A DNA stretch of 64,000 nucleotides from an uncultured Bradyrhizobium sp. (GTDB taxonomy: Bacteria > Pseudomonadota > Alphaproteobacteria > Rhizobiales > Xanthobacteraceae): positions 1-64,000 of the forward strand of contig NZ_CANSMR010000011.1 in the NCBI RefSeq assembly GCF_947648125.1. The letters are read 5' to 3'. Position 1 is the stretch's first letter; every line of letters begins with the position of its first letter. The notes under the pieces are model-generated. The model was not told where the DNA came from, did not search any database, and saw only the letters and a list, made by a program, of their open reading frames with translations. Of the stretch, positions 1 through 9,432 are shown in pieces. The translations under genes were made by a program, and so were the position numbers.

Positions 1-2
1 CG

Positions 3-1802
3 GCTGCACCCGCGAAGCCGACCCCGCCACCGCCGGCGGCAGCGCCCGCACATCCCACGCCGACCCCACCGCCGCCTGCTGCAGCACCGCAGCGGCCGGG
101 CACGCCACCGCCCGGCGCAGGACCCGCGCACACGCCGCCGACCCCAGCACCGGCGGCCACTCCCACAGCACCGGCTGCCGCTCCGGCTGCACGCCCAGGC
201 ACGCCGGCTGCGACGCCGACGCCAGCCGCACCGGCGGCTCCTGGAGCTGCAACACCGGCGCCGGCCGAGCGCCGGCCTGGTGATCGTCCGGGTGGCGAAC
301 GTCCTGGCGGCGCCAAGCAACCGCCGGGTACACCGCCCGCGGTGACGCCGCCCGGCGCGACGTCGCCGGCAACGCCTACGCCATCGACAACGACAACGCC
401 TCCCGCAGCAGGCGGACAGCCGCCCGCAAAGCCTGGCACGCCCGGCACCCCACCCGCCGCCGCGCCGTCCGGCGCGACGCCGACACCACCGGCGCCGGGT
501 CAACAGGGACGTCCTGCCACACCCGTAACGCCGGCGACCCCAGGCGCCGCAATGGGCGCCCCCGGCGCGACACCGGCTCCGGGTCAGCCGGGACGCCCGG
601 TCACTCCGCCGGCTGCTGGTGCTGCGCCCGTGGTGCCGCCGGCCCAAGGAGCGGCCATGGGCGCGCCAGCGGCACGTCCGGCCGGCCCCTCGGCACCGGG
701 TGTCGTCCCCGGCTCGGCGGCCGCAACGCCCCCGCCCGACAAGGCGCAATACGCCCCGCCGACGGTCTCGTCCGCGTTCCGGGCCGCGCCAACGGTCACG
801 GCGCCGCTTCCGCCGCCTCCGCGACGTGACAACGTGTCGCCGCTCGCGATCGGTGCCGCCGTCGGCGTCGGCGTGGTGGCCGGTGCGATCATCGGCGGGA
901 CCATCGCCGACCTGCACAACCAGCGGCAGGAGGTCGTCGAAGACGGCCGCACCATCTACACCGAGCCGGACCGCATCATCATCCGCGATCCGGGCGGTCA
1001 GGCCTATGTGCGTGGCGACGACGTCTATCGCTTCCGCTATGGCGCGCGCGACATCCGCACCGAGACGATCGGCGGCGAGACCCGCACCGTCGTGGTTCGT
1101 CCCGACGGCAGCGAGATCATCACGGTGGTCGGTCCTGACGGCCAGATGCTGCGCCGGATCCGCAGGGATCCGGGTGGTCGCGAGCTCGTCATCATCGACA
1201 ACAGCTATCGCGATCCGGGCGCGGTCGGCGGCTTCTATGTCGACCTGCCTCCGCCGGTGGTCCGCATCCCCTATGATCGCTACATCGTCGAGTCCGACAG
1301 CGCGGCGCCGGACGTGATCTACGACACCATGGAGGCACCGCCGGTGGACCGGATCGCGCGACGCTATACGCTCGACGAGATCCGCTATAGCCCGAACGTC
1401 CGCATGCTGATGCCGTCGATCGACGTCAACAGCATCAACTTCGACTCCGGCTCCTGGCAGATTCCGCCGGATCAGGCGGCGAAGCTGCAGGCGATCGCCG
1501 ACGGCCTCAACCGGGCTATCCAGCGCAATCCGCGCGAGGTGTTCCTGATCGAAGGCCACACGGATGCGACCGGCAACGACACCGACAATCTGTCGCTGTC
1601 CGACCGCCGTGCGCAATCCGCCGCTGAGCTGCTGACGCAGCAGTTCGGCGTGCCGGCGGAAAACCTGACCTCGCAGGGTTACGGCTCGCAATACCTGAAG
1701 GAGCAGACCGACGGACCGAGCCGCATCAACCGGCGCGTCACCGTCCGCCGCATCACCCCGCTGCTCAACGGCGGCACCGCCTCCGCAGCGCCACCGCGCT
1801 GA
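3..1802 (+). CDS. OmpA-family outer membrane/peptidoglycan-binding protein, 5' end outside window
   Basis: The frame is open to the left edge of the window, so the start lies upstream; about 599 codons are visible. The first ~270 codons are a Pro/Ala/Thr/Gly-rich low-complexity region, followed by a glycine-rich hydrophobic stretch (positions ~834-905). A middle region has repeated acidic and glycine-rich strands. The last ~110 residues are an OmpA/MotB-like domain with the signature HTDATG, then a NLSLSDRRAQS helix and NRRV near the end, the residues that bind diaminopimelate of peptidoglycan. The likely role is anchoring the outer membrane to peptidoglycan. The low-complexity N-terminus resembles the disordered linkers of rhizobial OmpA-like proteins. 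The family is confident; any specific function is not known. A hairpin terminator follows the stop. Confidence 0.85.
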   Translation, partial: AAPAKPTPPPPAAAPAHPTPTPPPPAAAPQRPGTPPPGAGPAHTPPTPAPAATPTAPAAAPAARPGTPAATPTPAAPAAPGAATPAPAERRPGDRPGGERPGGAKQPPGTPPAVTPPGATSPATPTPSTTTTPPAAGGQPPAKPGTPGTPPAAAPSGATPTPPAPGQQGRPATPVTPATPGAAMGAPGATPAPGQPGRPVTPPAAGAAPVVPPAQGAAMGAPAARPAGPSAPGVVPGSAAATPPPDKAQYAPPTVSSAFRAAPTVTAPLPPPPRRDNVSPLAIGAAVGVGVVAGAIIGGTIADLHNQRQEVVEDGRTIYTEPDRIIIRDPGGQAYVRGDDVYRFRYGARDIRTETIGGETRTVVVRPDGSEIITVVGPDGQMLRRIRRDPGGRELVIIDNSYRDPGAVGGFYVDLPPPVVRIPYDRYIVESDSAAPDVIYDTMEAPPVDRIARRYTLDEIRYSPNVRMLMPSIDVNSINFDSGSWQIPPDQAAKLQAIADGLNRAIQRNPREVFLIEGHTDATGNDTDNLSLSDRRAQSAAELLTQQFGVPAENLTSQGYGSQYLKEQTDGPSRINRRVTVRRITPLLNGGTASAAPPR

Positions 1803-1824
1803 GCCGGCGCGACATCACAATACG

Positions 1825-1858
1825 AAATGGCCGGGAGCGATCCCGGCCATTTTTGTTT
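1825..1858 (+). terminator. Rho-independent terminator after the OmpA-family gene
   Basis: A perfect GC-rich stem (TGGCCGGGA / TCCCGGCCA, extended by A/T pairs) with a four-base GCGA loop is followed by TTTTTGTTT. It lies 23 bases after the stop codon at 1800-1802. Confidence 0.85.
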
Positions 1859-1859
1859 C

Positions 1860-1996
1860 TTCTCCTTCCCCCTGAAAGGGGGAAGGTCGGGATAGGGGTC
1901 GGCCGCAGGCGACGCTGTATCTGGCGAGAGAGCGGGTCCCCACCCGCTTTGCTCTAACGAGCAAAGCGACCTCCCCTTTTCAAGGGGAGGTTTGAG
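1860..1996. repeat. GC-rich palindromic intergenic repeat
   Basis: Two inverted pairs (CCCCCTGAAAGGGGG and CCTCCCCTTTTCAAGGGGAGG-type arms) flank a core with a GCGGGTCCCCACCCGC hairpin and a GCTTTGCTC/GAGCAAAGC pair. Elements of the same build occur at 5590-5763, 12940-13012 and 62600-62730. It fills the convergent gap between the OmpA-family gene and the NTF2-like gene. Confidence 0.6.
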
Positions 1997-2045
1997 CTGC
2001 GTGGCGCAGAGGGAGCGCACCGTCAATGCGGTGCTGCCGGAGATT

Positions 2046-2411
2046 TCAGCGCGCCATCTGCTGCGGATCGTAGAAGAAGCGCTCCTCGACCAGCTCTTCG
2101 CCGCGCCAGGTCTGCCAGGCGACCTCCTCCATGCTGCGGACCTTGCCGTCCTTGCCAGTGAATTCGAAGCGCCAGCAGATCGCCGAATGATCGCCGTCGA
2201 GCAGCAGCGGTCCGAGCCGCGTGGTCTTCACGCCGGAGACCGCGGCCAGCACCGCCGCCTCGCGCGCCGCCAGCGCCTCGCGGCCGACGCGCCATTCGCC
2301 GTCGTTCTCCTGGGTGCGGGCATCGGCGGTATAGAAGTTTCTGATCGCGCCGACATGGTCGTTGGATTCGACCGTATCGGCGAAGGCTTGCAGCGTCTTG
2401 AGCGAAGGCAT
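2046..2411 (-). CDS. NTF2-like / SnoaL-type small protein
   Basis: The 121-residue protein has the layout of the nuclear-transport-factor-2 fold: an N-terminal helix (LQAFADTVESNDHVGAIRNF), a 'YTADARTQENDGEW' segment, then strands ending in a conserved-looking ERFFYDP tail. Proteins of this fold are small cone-shaped pockets that act as polyketide cyclases, isomerases or ligand binders. No catalytic residues can be assigned here. The gene is divergent from a TetR regulator at 2588, and two operator-like palindromes sit just upstream of its start codon, so it is very probably the regulator's target. The substrate is unknown. Confidence 0.7.
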   Translation of the reverse strand: MPSLKTLQAFADTVESNDHVGAIRNFYTADARTQENDGEWRVGREALAAREAAVLAAVSGVKTTRLGPLLLDGDHSAICWRFEFTGKDGKVRSMEEVAWQTWRGEELVEERFFYDPQQMAR

Positions 2412-2426
2412 CGGGCAATCTCCATT

Positions 2427-2467
2427 TACCGACTGATGGTCGGTATTTATCGACTGATAGTCGGTAA
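2427..2467. promoter_or_regulatory. Tandem palindromic operators for the divergent TetR regulator
   Basis: Two copies of a 17-bp inverted repeat lie 21 bp apart: ACCGACTGATGGTCGGT at 2428-2444 and ATCGACTGATAGTCGGT at 2449-2465. Each has 4-6 bp arms around a five-base centre, the usual form of a TetR-family site. They lie 16 bases upstream of the NTF2-like start and about 120 bases upstream of the TetR start. Spacing of two helical turns suggests that two dimers bind on one face. Binding is inferred, not shown. Confidence 0.7.
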
Positions 2468-2501
2468 GTCAACTGGCGCCGATCCGGAACCTGGGCTAGA
2501 C

Positions 2502-2575
2502 AGCATGATCCGGAAAAGTGTGAAGCGGTTTTCCCGCGACAAACGGGAAGCGTTTGCGCTGAGATCATGCTCAAA
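2502..2575. repeat. AGCATGATC...GATCATGCT palindromic intergenic repeat
   Basis: Terminal inverted arms AGCATGATC and GATCATGCT enclose a short core with the internal hairpin TTCCCGCGACAAACGGGAA. Relatives occur at 34334-34383, 44168-44222, 50655-50757 and 51661-51710, always between genes. It separates the operator region from the TetR start. Confidence 0.7.
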
Positions 2576-2587
2576 CAATAGCGAACC

Positions 2588-3175
2588 ATGGCAACCCAGG
2601 CCGAACGGCGCGAGAAGACCAGAGCCGCCATCGTCAAGGCGGCGCGGCGCATTTTTGGCGAGCGCGGCTTTGCGGCGGCGACGATGGACGACATCGCCAG
2701 TGGCGCACGCGTCGCGAAGGGCGCGGTCTATCATCACTTCGCAACCAAGGAGGCCGTATTCGAGGCGGTGTTCGAGCAGGTCTCGATGGACCTCGTCGCC
2801 GATCTCGACCGCATCTCGCGCGCCGAGAACGATCCGCTCGCGGCGATGGCGGCGGGAACGCAGGGCTATTTCGCGGCGTGTTCGAAAGGCCCGACCGGCC
2901 AGATCATTTTACGCGACGGCCCGGCCGTGCTCGGCTGGGAACGCTGGCGCGAAATCGACGCGAAACATTTCGGCGGCAAGTTTCCGCGCGCGCTGACGGC
3001 CGCGATGGACGCCGGCGTGATCGCGAAGCAGCCGATCGAGCCGCTGGCGCGGCTGTTGCTCGGCGCGGTGACGGAAGCGGCGGTCGCGGTCTCCGCGGGG
3101 CCCGACATCGGCAAGACCGGCACGGATTACGCGCGCGCGTTTCGATCGCTGCTGGATGCGCTCAGGGTGAAGTAG
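2588..3175 (+). CDS. TetR/AcrR-family transcriptional regulator
   Basis: This 195-residue protein has a classic TetR N-terminal DNA-binding domain (residues ~8-55): RAAIVKAARRIFGERGF, then MDDIASGARVAKGAVYHHF and the KEAVFEAVF helix. The rest is an all-helical ligand-binding and dimerisation domain that cannot be assigned a ligand. It is divergent from the NTF2-like gene, with two palindromic sites between them, which is the standard arrangement for a self-regulating repressor that also controls its neighbour. The start is preceded by a poor ribosome binding site (AATAGCGAACC). The ATG is kept because the TetR domain begins directly after it. Confidence 0.9.
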   Translation: MATQAERREKTRAAIVKAARRIFGERGFAAATMDDIASGARVAKGAVYHHFATKEAVFEAVFEQVSMDLVADLDRISRAENDPLAAMAAGTQGYFAACSKGPTGQIILRDGPAVLGWERWREIDAKHFGGKFPRALTAAMDAGVIAKQPIEPLARLLLGAVTEAAVAVSAGPDIGKTGTDYARAFRSLLDALRVK

Positions 3176-3190
3176 GCGAACATTTCTCCC

Positions 3191-3322
3191 GTCGTCCCTG
3201 CGAAAGCAGGGACCCATAACCACAGGGGGCAGTCGTTGAAGCACGCTGTGGCCCCAGCGTGCTTCGTCACCACGGCCGGTGGTTATAGGTCCCGGGTCGC
3301 GCTTCGCTTGCCCGGGACGACG
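3191..3322. repeat. GTCGTCCCTGCGAAAGCAGGGAC intergenic repeat, copy 1
   Basis: It begins with a GTCCCTGCGAAAGCAGGGAC hairpin followed by CCATAACCACAG. It ends with GGTTATAGGTCCCGGG, GCGCTTCGCTTGC and CCCGGGACGACG. A second copy with the same ends and a different middle lies at 57414-57546. It sits in the convergent gap between the TetR gene and argG. Confidence 0.7.
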
Positions 3323-3340
3323 AGGTGAGAGAGCGTCGCC

Positions 3341-4756
<1,416 letters not shown>

Positions 4757-5539
4757 TCAGGCTTCCGGCTGGCTCGGCTCCACTCGGTCGCCCCGGCGCC
4801 AGCGCTGCATCAGCCGGTAGCCGGGCATTGCCAGCCGCGTCAGTGCCGCGTCGACCTGGGCGTCGGTCAGCCGGGTCGAGGCCCAACGGTAGATCAGCGC
4901 ATAGAACAGCCAGACGGTGAAGAACGACACCAGGCCGGCGATCGCCACATCGGTGAAAAAGTGCCCGCCAAAGGCCATGCGAAGCCCGCTGGTGACGATG
5001 CCGAACACGGTCGCCCCGGCAAAGGCCAGCGGCCGCCAGGCGGGCGGCGTCAGCGCCGCCGGCGCATAGGTCCAGAACGCCGTGGCGCCCTCGCCGGAGA
5101 AGAAAGAGCAGTTGCGGGGACAGCCGCCGCGCGGGTCCCACCACGGCATGAATTGCAAATCGCCGCCGAACTGCGTCACGAACACCGGCCGCGGCCGGCC
5201 CCAATAGTTCTTGAAGGTGAGGTTGGTGAGCACGCCGGCCGAGAGCAGCATCGTGGTCAGCAGGAACACCGCGGCGCGCCCGGACATCAGCATCGGCCGA
5301 TCCGGCCGGATGAATTTCCAGACGATGGTCACGATGGCGGGCAGCACCAGCGCCCAAGCGATCCACATCGCTGCATCGCGCGCGAACTGTGCCACCGCGT
5401 CGAGCTTCACGGGGAAGGTGTTTTCCGCGGCATCGTAGAACAAGGCCGCGAGCTTCAGGTCGAGCTCGGGATAGATCCCGAACACAAGGCCGATGATGAG
5501 CGCGAGCGCCAGCGCAATGACAAGTCCGGTCCGGTTCAT
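4757..5539 (-). CDS. PAP2-family membrane phosphatase
   Basis: This 260-residue integral membrane protein has about six hydrophobic segments, beginning with a first helix at residues ~5-22. The three PAP2 blocks are visible: KNYWGRPRP (K-x6-RP), SFFSGEGATAFW, and RMAFGGHFFTD (R-x5-H-x3-D). In the second block the usual SGH is SGE, so the acid-base histidine is replaced. Families with these blocks remove phosphate from lipids such as phosphatidic acid, undecaprenyl pyrophosphate or lipid A. The substrate here is unknown. The start was set at MNRTGLVIAL. A longer in-frame extension upstream reads through the palindromic repeat and is not protein-like. Confidence 0.85.
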   Translation of the reverse strand: MNRTGLVIALALALIIGLVFGIYPELDLKLAALFYDAAENTFPVKLDAVAQFARDAAMWIAWALVLPAIVTIVWKFIRPDRPMLMSGRAAVFLLTTMLLSAGVLTNLTFKNYWGRPRPVFVTQFGGDLQFMPWWDPRGGCPRNCSFFSGEGATAFWTYAPAALTPPAWRPLAFAGATVFGIVTSGLRMAFGGHFFTDVAIAGLVSFFTVWLFYALIYRWASTRLTDAQVDAALTRLAMPGYRLMQRWRRGDRVEPSQPEA

Positions 5540-5589
5540 GGCGCGCGGTTTAGCCGAGGCGGCGGGGCATGAAAAGTGCGTCGGCTGCC

Positions 5590-5763
5590 TTACCCTCCCC
5601 TGGAGGGGGAGGGTCGACTCACATTGAGCGGAGCGAAATGTGAGTCGGGGTGGGGTGAAGGTCCCTCCACGTCTACACTGCCCGAGTTGAGAGATCACCC
5701 CACCTCGGTTCGCATTGCGCTTACGCTTCATGCGAACCGATCCTCCCCCTCCAGGGGAGGATG
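5590..5763. repeat. Long inverted palindromic intergenic repeat
   Basis: The outer arms are CCTCCCCTGGAGGGGGAGG and its near complement at the far end (CCTCCCCCTCCAGGGGAGG). Inside are CACATTGAGCGGAGCGAAATGTGAG and GTTCGCATTGCGCTTACGCTTCATGCGAAC-like hairpins, and GGGGTGGGGTGA against TCACCCCACC. The whole element can fold into one cruciform. It separates two minus-strand membrane-protein genes. Confidence 0.65.
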
Positions 5764-5773
5764 AGAGTCCCGA

Positions 5774-6259
5774 TCACGGCCGCGGCGATTGCGATGGCAA
5801 TGGCGGGGGCGGCGGCAAGGGGCGCGGCGGCTCGCGCCAGCCGCCGGCGGTCCGGCCGGCGATCAGCCAGTAGACCAGGCCCGCGACGATGCCGGCGCCG
5901 GTCATGATCTCCATGTGCCGGCGCACGATGCCGTGGAATTGCATCATGTCGGGATCGAACGGAACCAGGCCAAGATAGCAGGCCGCACCGACGATCGCGC
6001 CGCCGACCGCGTAGGCCAGCACGCTCCGGATGAAGAACGCCTCGGTGATCAGCACCACGATCAGCGCGGGCAGCAGCGCAAAGCCTGAGATGAAGATAAA
6101 GCCGAAGCCGAGCACGACGTTAACAGCACTCTGGTCGATCTGCCCGCCAAAATCGCTGATCTCGGGATACAGCACCGCAACGACCACGATCACGCCTGCC
6201 ACGAAGCAAGCCATCAGGAAGCCGAAGGCGACGACGAACAGGCGGCCGATCAGGGCCAT
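5774..6259 (-). CDS. Small multi-pass membrane protein, unknown function
   Basis: This 161-residue protein has four predicted membrane segments (residues ~8-30, ~47-72, ~80-97 and ~116-134). The second and third are separated only by a short turn. The C-terminus is a cytoplasmic or periplasmic proline-rich tail (REPPRPLPPPPPLPSQ). No catalytic motif is seen and I do not recognise the family. It is flanked on both sides by palindromic repeats, so it is probably transcribed alone. Confidence 0.7.
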   Translation of the reverse strand: MALIGRLFVVAFGFLMACFVAGVIVVVAVLYPEISDFGGQIDQSAVNVVLGFGFIFISGFALLPALIVVLITEAFFIRSVLAYAVGGAIVGAACYLGLVPFDPDMMQFHGIVRRHMEIMTGAGIVAGLVYWLIAGRTAGGWREPPRPLPPPPPLPSQSPRP

Positions 6260-6305
6260 GAGATCATTCCATCATCGGAAAACAAGCTTAGCACTCGTCT
6301 CTCCT

Positions 6306-6395
6306 CGTCATGCCCGGGCTTGTCCCGGGCATCCACGTCTTCTCTCGTCGCAGCAGAAGTAAGACGTGGATGGCCGGGACAAGCCCGGCCATGAC
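6306..6395. repeat. CGTCATGCCCGGGCTTGTCCCGGGCAT intergenic repeat, copy 1
   Basis: An inverted element starts with GTCATGCCCGGGCTTG and TCCCGGGCATCCACGTCTT and ends with AAGACGTGGATGGCCGGG and ACAAGCCCGGCCATGAC, so its two halves are complementary. A close copy is at 18475-18561 and a partial one at 42806-42861. Confidence 0.75.
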
Positions 6396-6412
6396 CACAA
6401 TTGTGGGCACCA

Positions 6413-7627
6413 TCAATCCGTCATCGCCATCGCGCGCAGCGCCTGGCGCTCGCGGGCGGAGAGCTTTTCGGTCTCCGACTTGAGCTGACCGCAGGCGGCG
6501 AGGATGTCGCGACCGCGCGGCGTGCGCACCGGCGAGGAATAGCCGGCGTTGAAGATGTATTCGGAGAATTTTTCGATCTGCTCCCAGTCCGAGCATTCGT
6601 AGGCGGTGCCCGGCCATGGATTGAATGGGATCAGGTTGATCTTGGCTGGAATGCCCTTGAGCAGTTTCACCAGCAGCTTGGCGTCGTCGAGTGAATCGTT
6701 GACGCCCTTGAGCATCACATATTCGAAGGTGATGCGCCGCGCGTTCGAGGCGCCGGGATAGTCGCGGCAGGCCTGCAGCAATTCCTTGATCGGGTATTTG
6801 CGATTCAGCGGCACCAGCTCGTTGCGCAGCTCGTCGCGCACCGCATGCAGCGAGATCGCGAGCATCACGCCGATCTCGTCGCCGGTGCGCTGGATGTTCG
6901 GCACCACGCCCGAGGTCGACAACGTGATGCGCCGGCGGGAAATGCCGATGCCTTCATTGTCGCCGACGATCAACAGCGCATCGCGCACCGCGTCGAAATT
7001 GTAGAGCGGCTCGCCCATCCCCATCATCACGATGTTGGTAACGCGCCGGGTGCCGTCCTCGCGGTCGGCCCAGTCGTTCAGCCGGTCGCGCGCCACCATC
7101 ACCTGGCCGACGATCTCGCCGGCGGTGAGGTTGCGCACCAGCCGCTGCGTGCCTGTGTGGCAGAACGAGCAGTTCAGCGTGCAGCCGACCTGCGAGGAAA
7201 CGCACAGCGTGCCGCGATCGGTCTCGGGGATGTAGACGCACTCGACCTCGTGCGGCCGCTCGACCTTGTCGCCGCTCGGCAGCCGCAGCAGCCATTTGCG
7301 CGTGCCGTCATTGGAGATCTGCTCGGCGACGACCTCGGGACGGTCGACGGTAAAATGCTTCTCGAGCTCGGCGCGCATGTCCTTCGAGACGTTGGTCATC
7401 TCGGCAAAGCTCTTGGCGCCGCGGAAATACATCCAGTTCCAGAGCTGCTGGGTGCGCATCTTGCGCTGCGCGGCCTGCACCCCGATCTCGCCCAGGCGAT
7501 CGGCGATCTCGGCGCGAGACAACCCGATCAGCGACGGCTTGGCCGGCGGCACATAGGTCTCGAGCGGAACCTTTTCGACCAGCGCGCTGGCGCCGGACAC
7601 GGCTGTCGTGGTCACGGTGTCGGTCAT
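6413..7627 (-). CDS. rlmN: 23S rRNA/tRNA adenine-C2 methyltransferase RlmN
   Basis: A radical SAM enzyme that methylates C2 of A2503 in 23S rRNA and A37 in some tRNAs, helping decoding accuracy. The 404-residue protein carries the CX3CX2C cluster motif in [13 protein letters not shown], preceded by CVSSQVG, and the family blocks [25 protein letters not shown] and [15 protein letters not shown]. The C-terminal part has the second conserved Cys ([11 protein letters not shown]) used in the dual-cysteine mechanism. The ATG at 7627 follows a TTGAGG ribosome binding site. Confidence 0.97.
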   Translation of the reverse strand: MTDTVTTTAVSGASALVEKVPLETYVPPAKPSLIGLSRAEIADRLGEIGVQAAQRKMRTQQLWNWMYFRGAKSFAEMTNVSKDMRAELEKHFTVDRPEVVAEQISNDGTRKWLLRLPSGDKVERPHEVECVYIPETDRGTLCVSSQVGCTLNCSFCHTGTQRLVRNLTAGEIVGQVMVARDRLNDWADREDGTRRVTNIVMMGMGEPLYNFDAVRDALLIVGDNEGIGISRRRITLSTSGVVPNIQRTGDEIGVMLAISLHAVRDELRNELVPLNRKYPIKELLQACRDYPGASNARRITFEYVMLKGVNDSLDDAKLLVKLLKGIPAKINLIPFNPWPGTAYECSDWEQIEKFSEYIFNAGYSSPVRTPRGRDILAACGQLKSETEKLSARERQALRAMAMTD

Positions 7628-7701
7628 GAAACCTCAAATAGGCCTTCCAGCCGGTGCTGGAAAGCCACCAAATACCTTGATTTTGTGTCTCCAAGCCGGT
7701 C

Positions 7702-8301
7702 TTAACGCCGGCAGTCCTGCCCAAGCCGGTCGAGCGCCTGCGCCAGGCCCTTCAGCGAGAAGCTGTCGATCGTCTCGGTGCCCTTCGCCGAGACGGCTTT
7801 TACCGTCAGATCGGCCGATTTGCGCATGGCTTCCACCATCCGCTCCTCCTCGGCCGCATTCTTGATCCAGAGGCCGTCGCCCTGGGTGTACATCGCATAG
7901 GTCCCGCCGCCGACCTGGAGCGTCGATTCCGAGCCCGGCTTCACGGTGTAGCCGATCATGATCGAGACTTCGTTGACGACCTTCTCGGCCGGGCGGGTCG
8001 AGATGAAGGCATAGGCCGGGTCACGCGGCCGGTTCGGCGGGTTGGTCTTCGACGACGACGGCTTGGCGAGCGCAAAGCACACCTTCTTGCCGTTGGGTGA
8101 CGCTGTGTAGGCGCCCCAGGTCCCGAATTGGCCGATCAGCGTCGGCTCGGCACCGCCGGCCGCAGCCGCGGCGGCCGAAGGCGCCGGCTTGGCCGCTTCC
8201 TTCGCCGTATCCTTCTTGGGTGCAGCCTGCGCCGGCGCGAGGGAGACGATCCCGCACACGACACAAACAGCCAGTGATGTCAGAATTTGCCGCACGGCCA
8301 A
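7702..8301 (-). CDS. Invasion-associated locus B (IalB) family periplasmic protein
   Basis: This 199-residue protein has a signal peptide (hydrophobic core LAVCVVCGIVSLAPAQA, cleavage near AQA|AP), an Ala/Lys/Pro linker to residue ~50, then an IalB-type domain beginning at LIGQFGTWGAYTASP, with KKVCFAL, VSIMIGYTVKP and a final Cys (LGQDCRR). The two cysteines could form a disulfide. Family members were named after a Bartonella invasion protein but occur widely in free-living rhizobia, where the role is unknown. It lies 74 bases upstream of rlmN on the same strand. Confidence 0.8.
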   Translation of the reverse strand: MAVRQILTSLAVCVVCGIVSLAPAQAAPKKDTAKEAAKPAPSAAAAAAGGAEPTLIGQFGTWGAYTASPNGKKVCFALAKPSSSKTNPPNRPRDPAYAFISTRPAEKVVNEVSIMIGYTVKPGSESTLQVGGGTYAMYTQGDGLWIKNAAEEERMVEAMRKSADLTVKAVSAKGTETIDSFSLKGLAQALDRLGQDCRR

Positions 8302-8487
8302 CTGGTTCCCCCATCATTGTGACTGGAAGATGGCTCGGCGATTCCCCTCCGCCGGCTCGGATGGATAACCGGGAAACGCTTTTTTGGGAAGGCAGTTAGG
8401 TCCGACGCGCGCGCCGGCGACAGCCCCGCGCGCGTTGATTGATTCTCAATTCACGCTCAATGCGTGTTGTTGCGTATCAGCGCTTGA

Positions 8488-9327
8488 TCAACCCTTGGCG
8501 CGCGCTGCACGCTGGTTCTCCCACTGTGCATCGGTCCATTGCAGCAGGTCCTCGGCACCGGAACTGCGCAAATGCGCGCCGCCGTCCTGCACCACCATCT
8601 CGCCATTGATGTAGCCGCCCTGATCCGAGATCAGGAAGGTCGCGAGATTGGCGAGCTCCGAATGCTCGCCGGCGCGGCCGAGCGGGTTGCGATGCGACCA
8701 GGTCTCGCCGCGCGCTTCGGGGCGCAATTGTCCGGTCGCACCTGGCGTCGGGAACGCGCCGGGCGCGATCGCCACGGTGCGAATGCCCTTCGGGCCCCAC
8801 TCGACGGCCAAGCTCTTGGTCATCGCCAGCACCGCGGTCTTGGCCATCGAGGACGGCACCGTGAAGGCACGGCCGGTGATGGTCGAGGTCGAGAGGATCG
8901 AGAGCACCACGCCCTTGTGCTTGCCTTCGATCCAGCGGCGGCCGGCGGCGAGCGTGCAGTACATCGTGCCATGCAGCGTCGGCGCGAGGATCGCGTCCGC
9001 CGCACGGAATGACAAATGTTCGCTCTGCGCAATAAAGGTTGCGGCAGCATTGTTGACGAGGACGTCGATCGGCGCGTCCTGCCAGACCTGATCCATCATC
9101 GCCTCGACCGCCGCGCCATCGCGGATATCGCAGCGCGCGGTCGACACCTTGGCGCCGAGCTCGCTGCGGAATTTTGCTGCGGTCTCCTCCAGCAGCCCCT
9201 CGCGCCGCCCGCAGATGATCAGCTCGGCACCGAGTTCGGCAAAACGGGCGCCCATCGCCGCGCCAAGACCGGAGCCACCGCCGGTGATCAGGATGCGCTT
9301 TTTCGCTAGCAGGCCTTTTTCAAACAT
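8488..9327 (-). CDS. SDR-family 2,4-dienoyl-CoA-reductase-like oxidoreductase
   Basis: This 279-residue Rossmann-fold protein has the cofactor motif ITGGGSGLG near residue 13 and VNNAAA near 90. At the catalytic site the usual Tyr of YxxxK is Ser: PSSMAKTAVLAMTKSLAVEW. That substitution, with the LAVEWG block, is typical of 2,4-dienoyl-CoA reductases, which help degrade unsaturated fatty acids. The exact substrate is inferred. The start at 9327 has a strong GGAGGG site seven bases upstream; an ATG 16 codons earlier lacks one. It is divergent from the quinone reductase at 9433, with about 105 bp between them. Confidence 0.8.
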   Translation of the reverse strand: MFEKGLLAKKRILITGGGSGLGAAMGARFAELGAELIICGRREGLLEETAAKFRSELGAKVSTARCDIRDGAAVEAMMDQVWQDAPIDVLVNNAAATFIAQSEHLSFRAADAILAPTLHGTMYCTLAAGRRWIEGKHKGVVLSILSTSTITGRAFTVPSSMAKTAVLAMTKSLAVEWGPKGIRTVAIAPGAFPTPGATGQLRPEARGETWSHRNPLGRAGEHSELANLATFLISDQGGYINGEMVVQDGGAHLRSSGAEDLLQWTDAQWENQRAARAKG

Positions 9328-9432
9328 AGTTTGATCCCTCCGCACTGTATTGTCGCTCCGCCGCAAATCCGGCATGAAGCTTGTAGTCCAAGATCTTGCA
9401 GCTCTTTCTGCGTCCGAAACTCAGGTGTGTCC

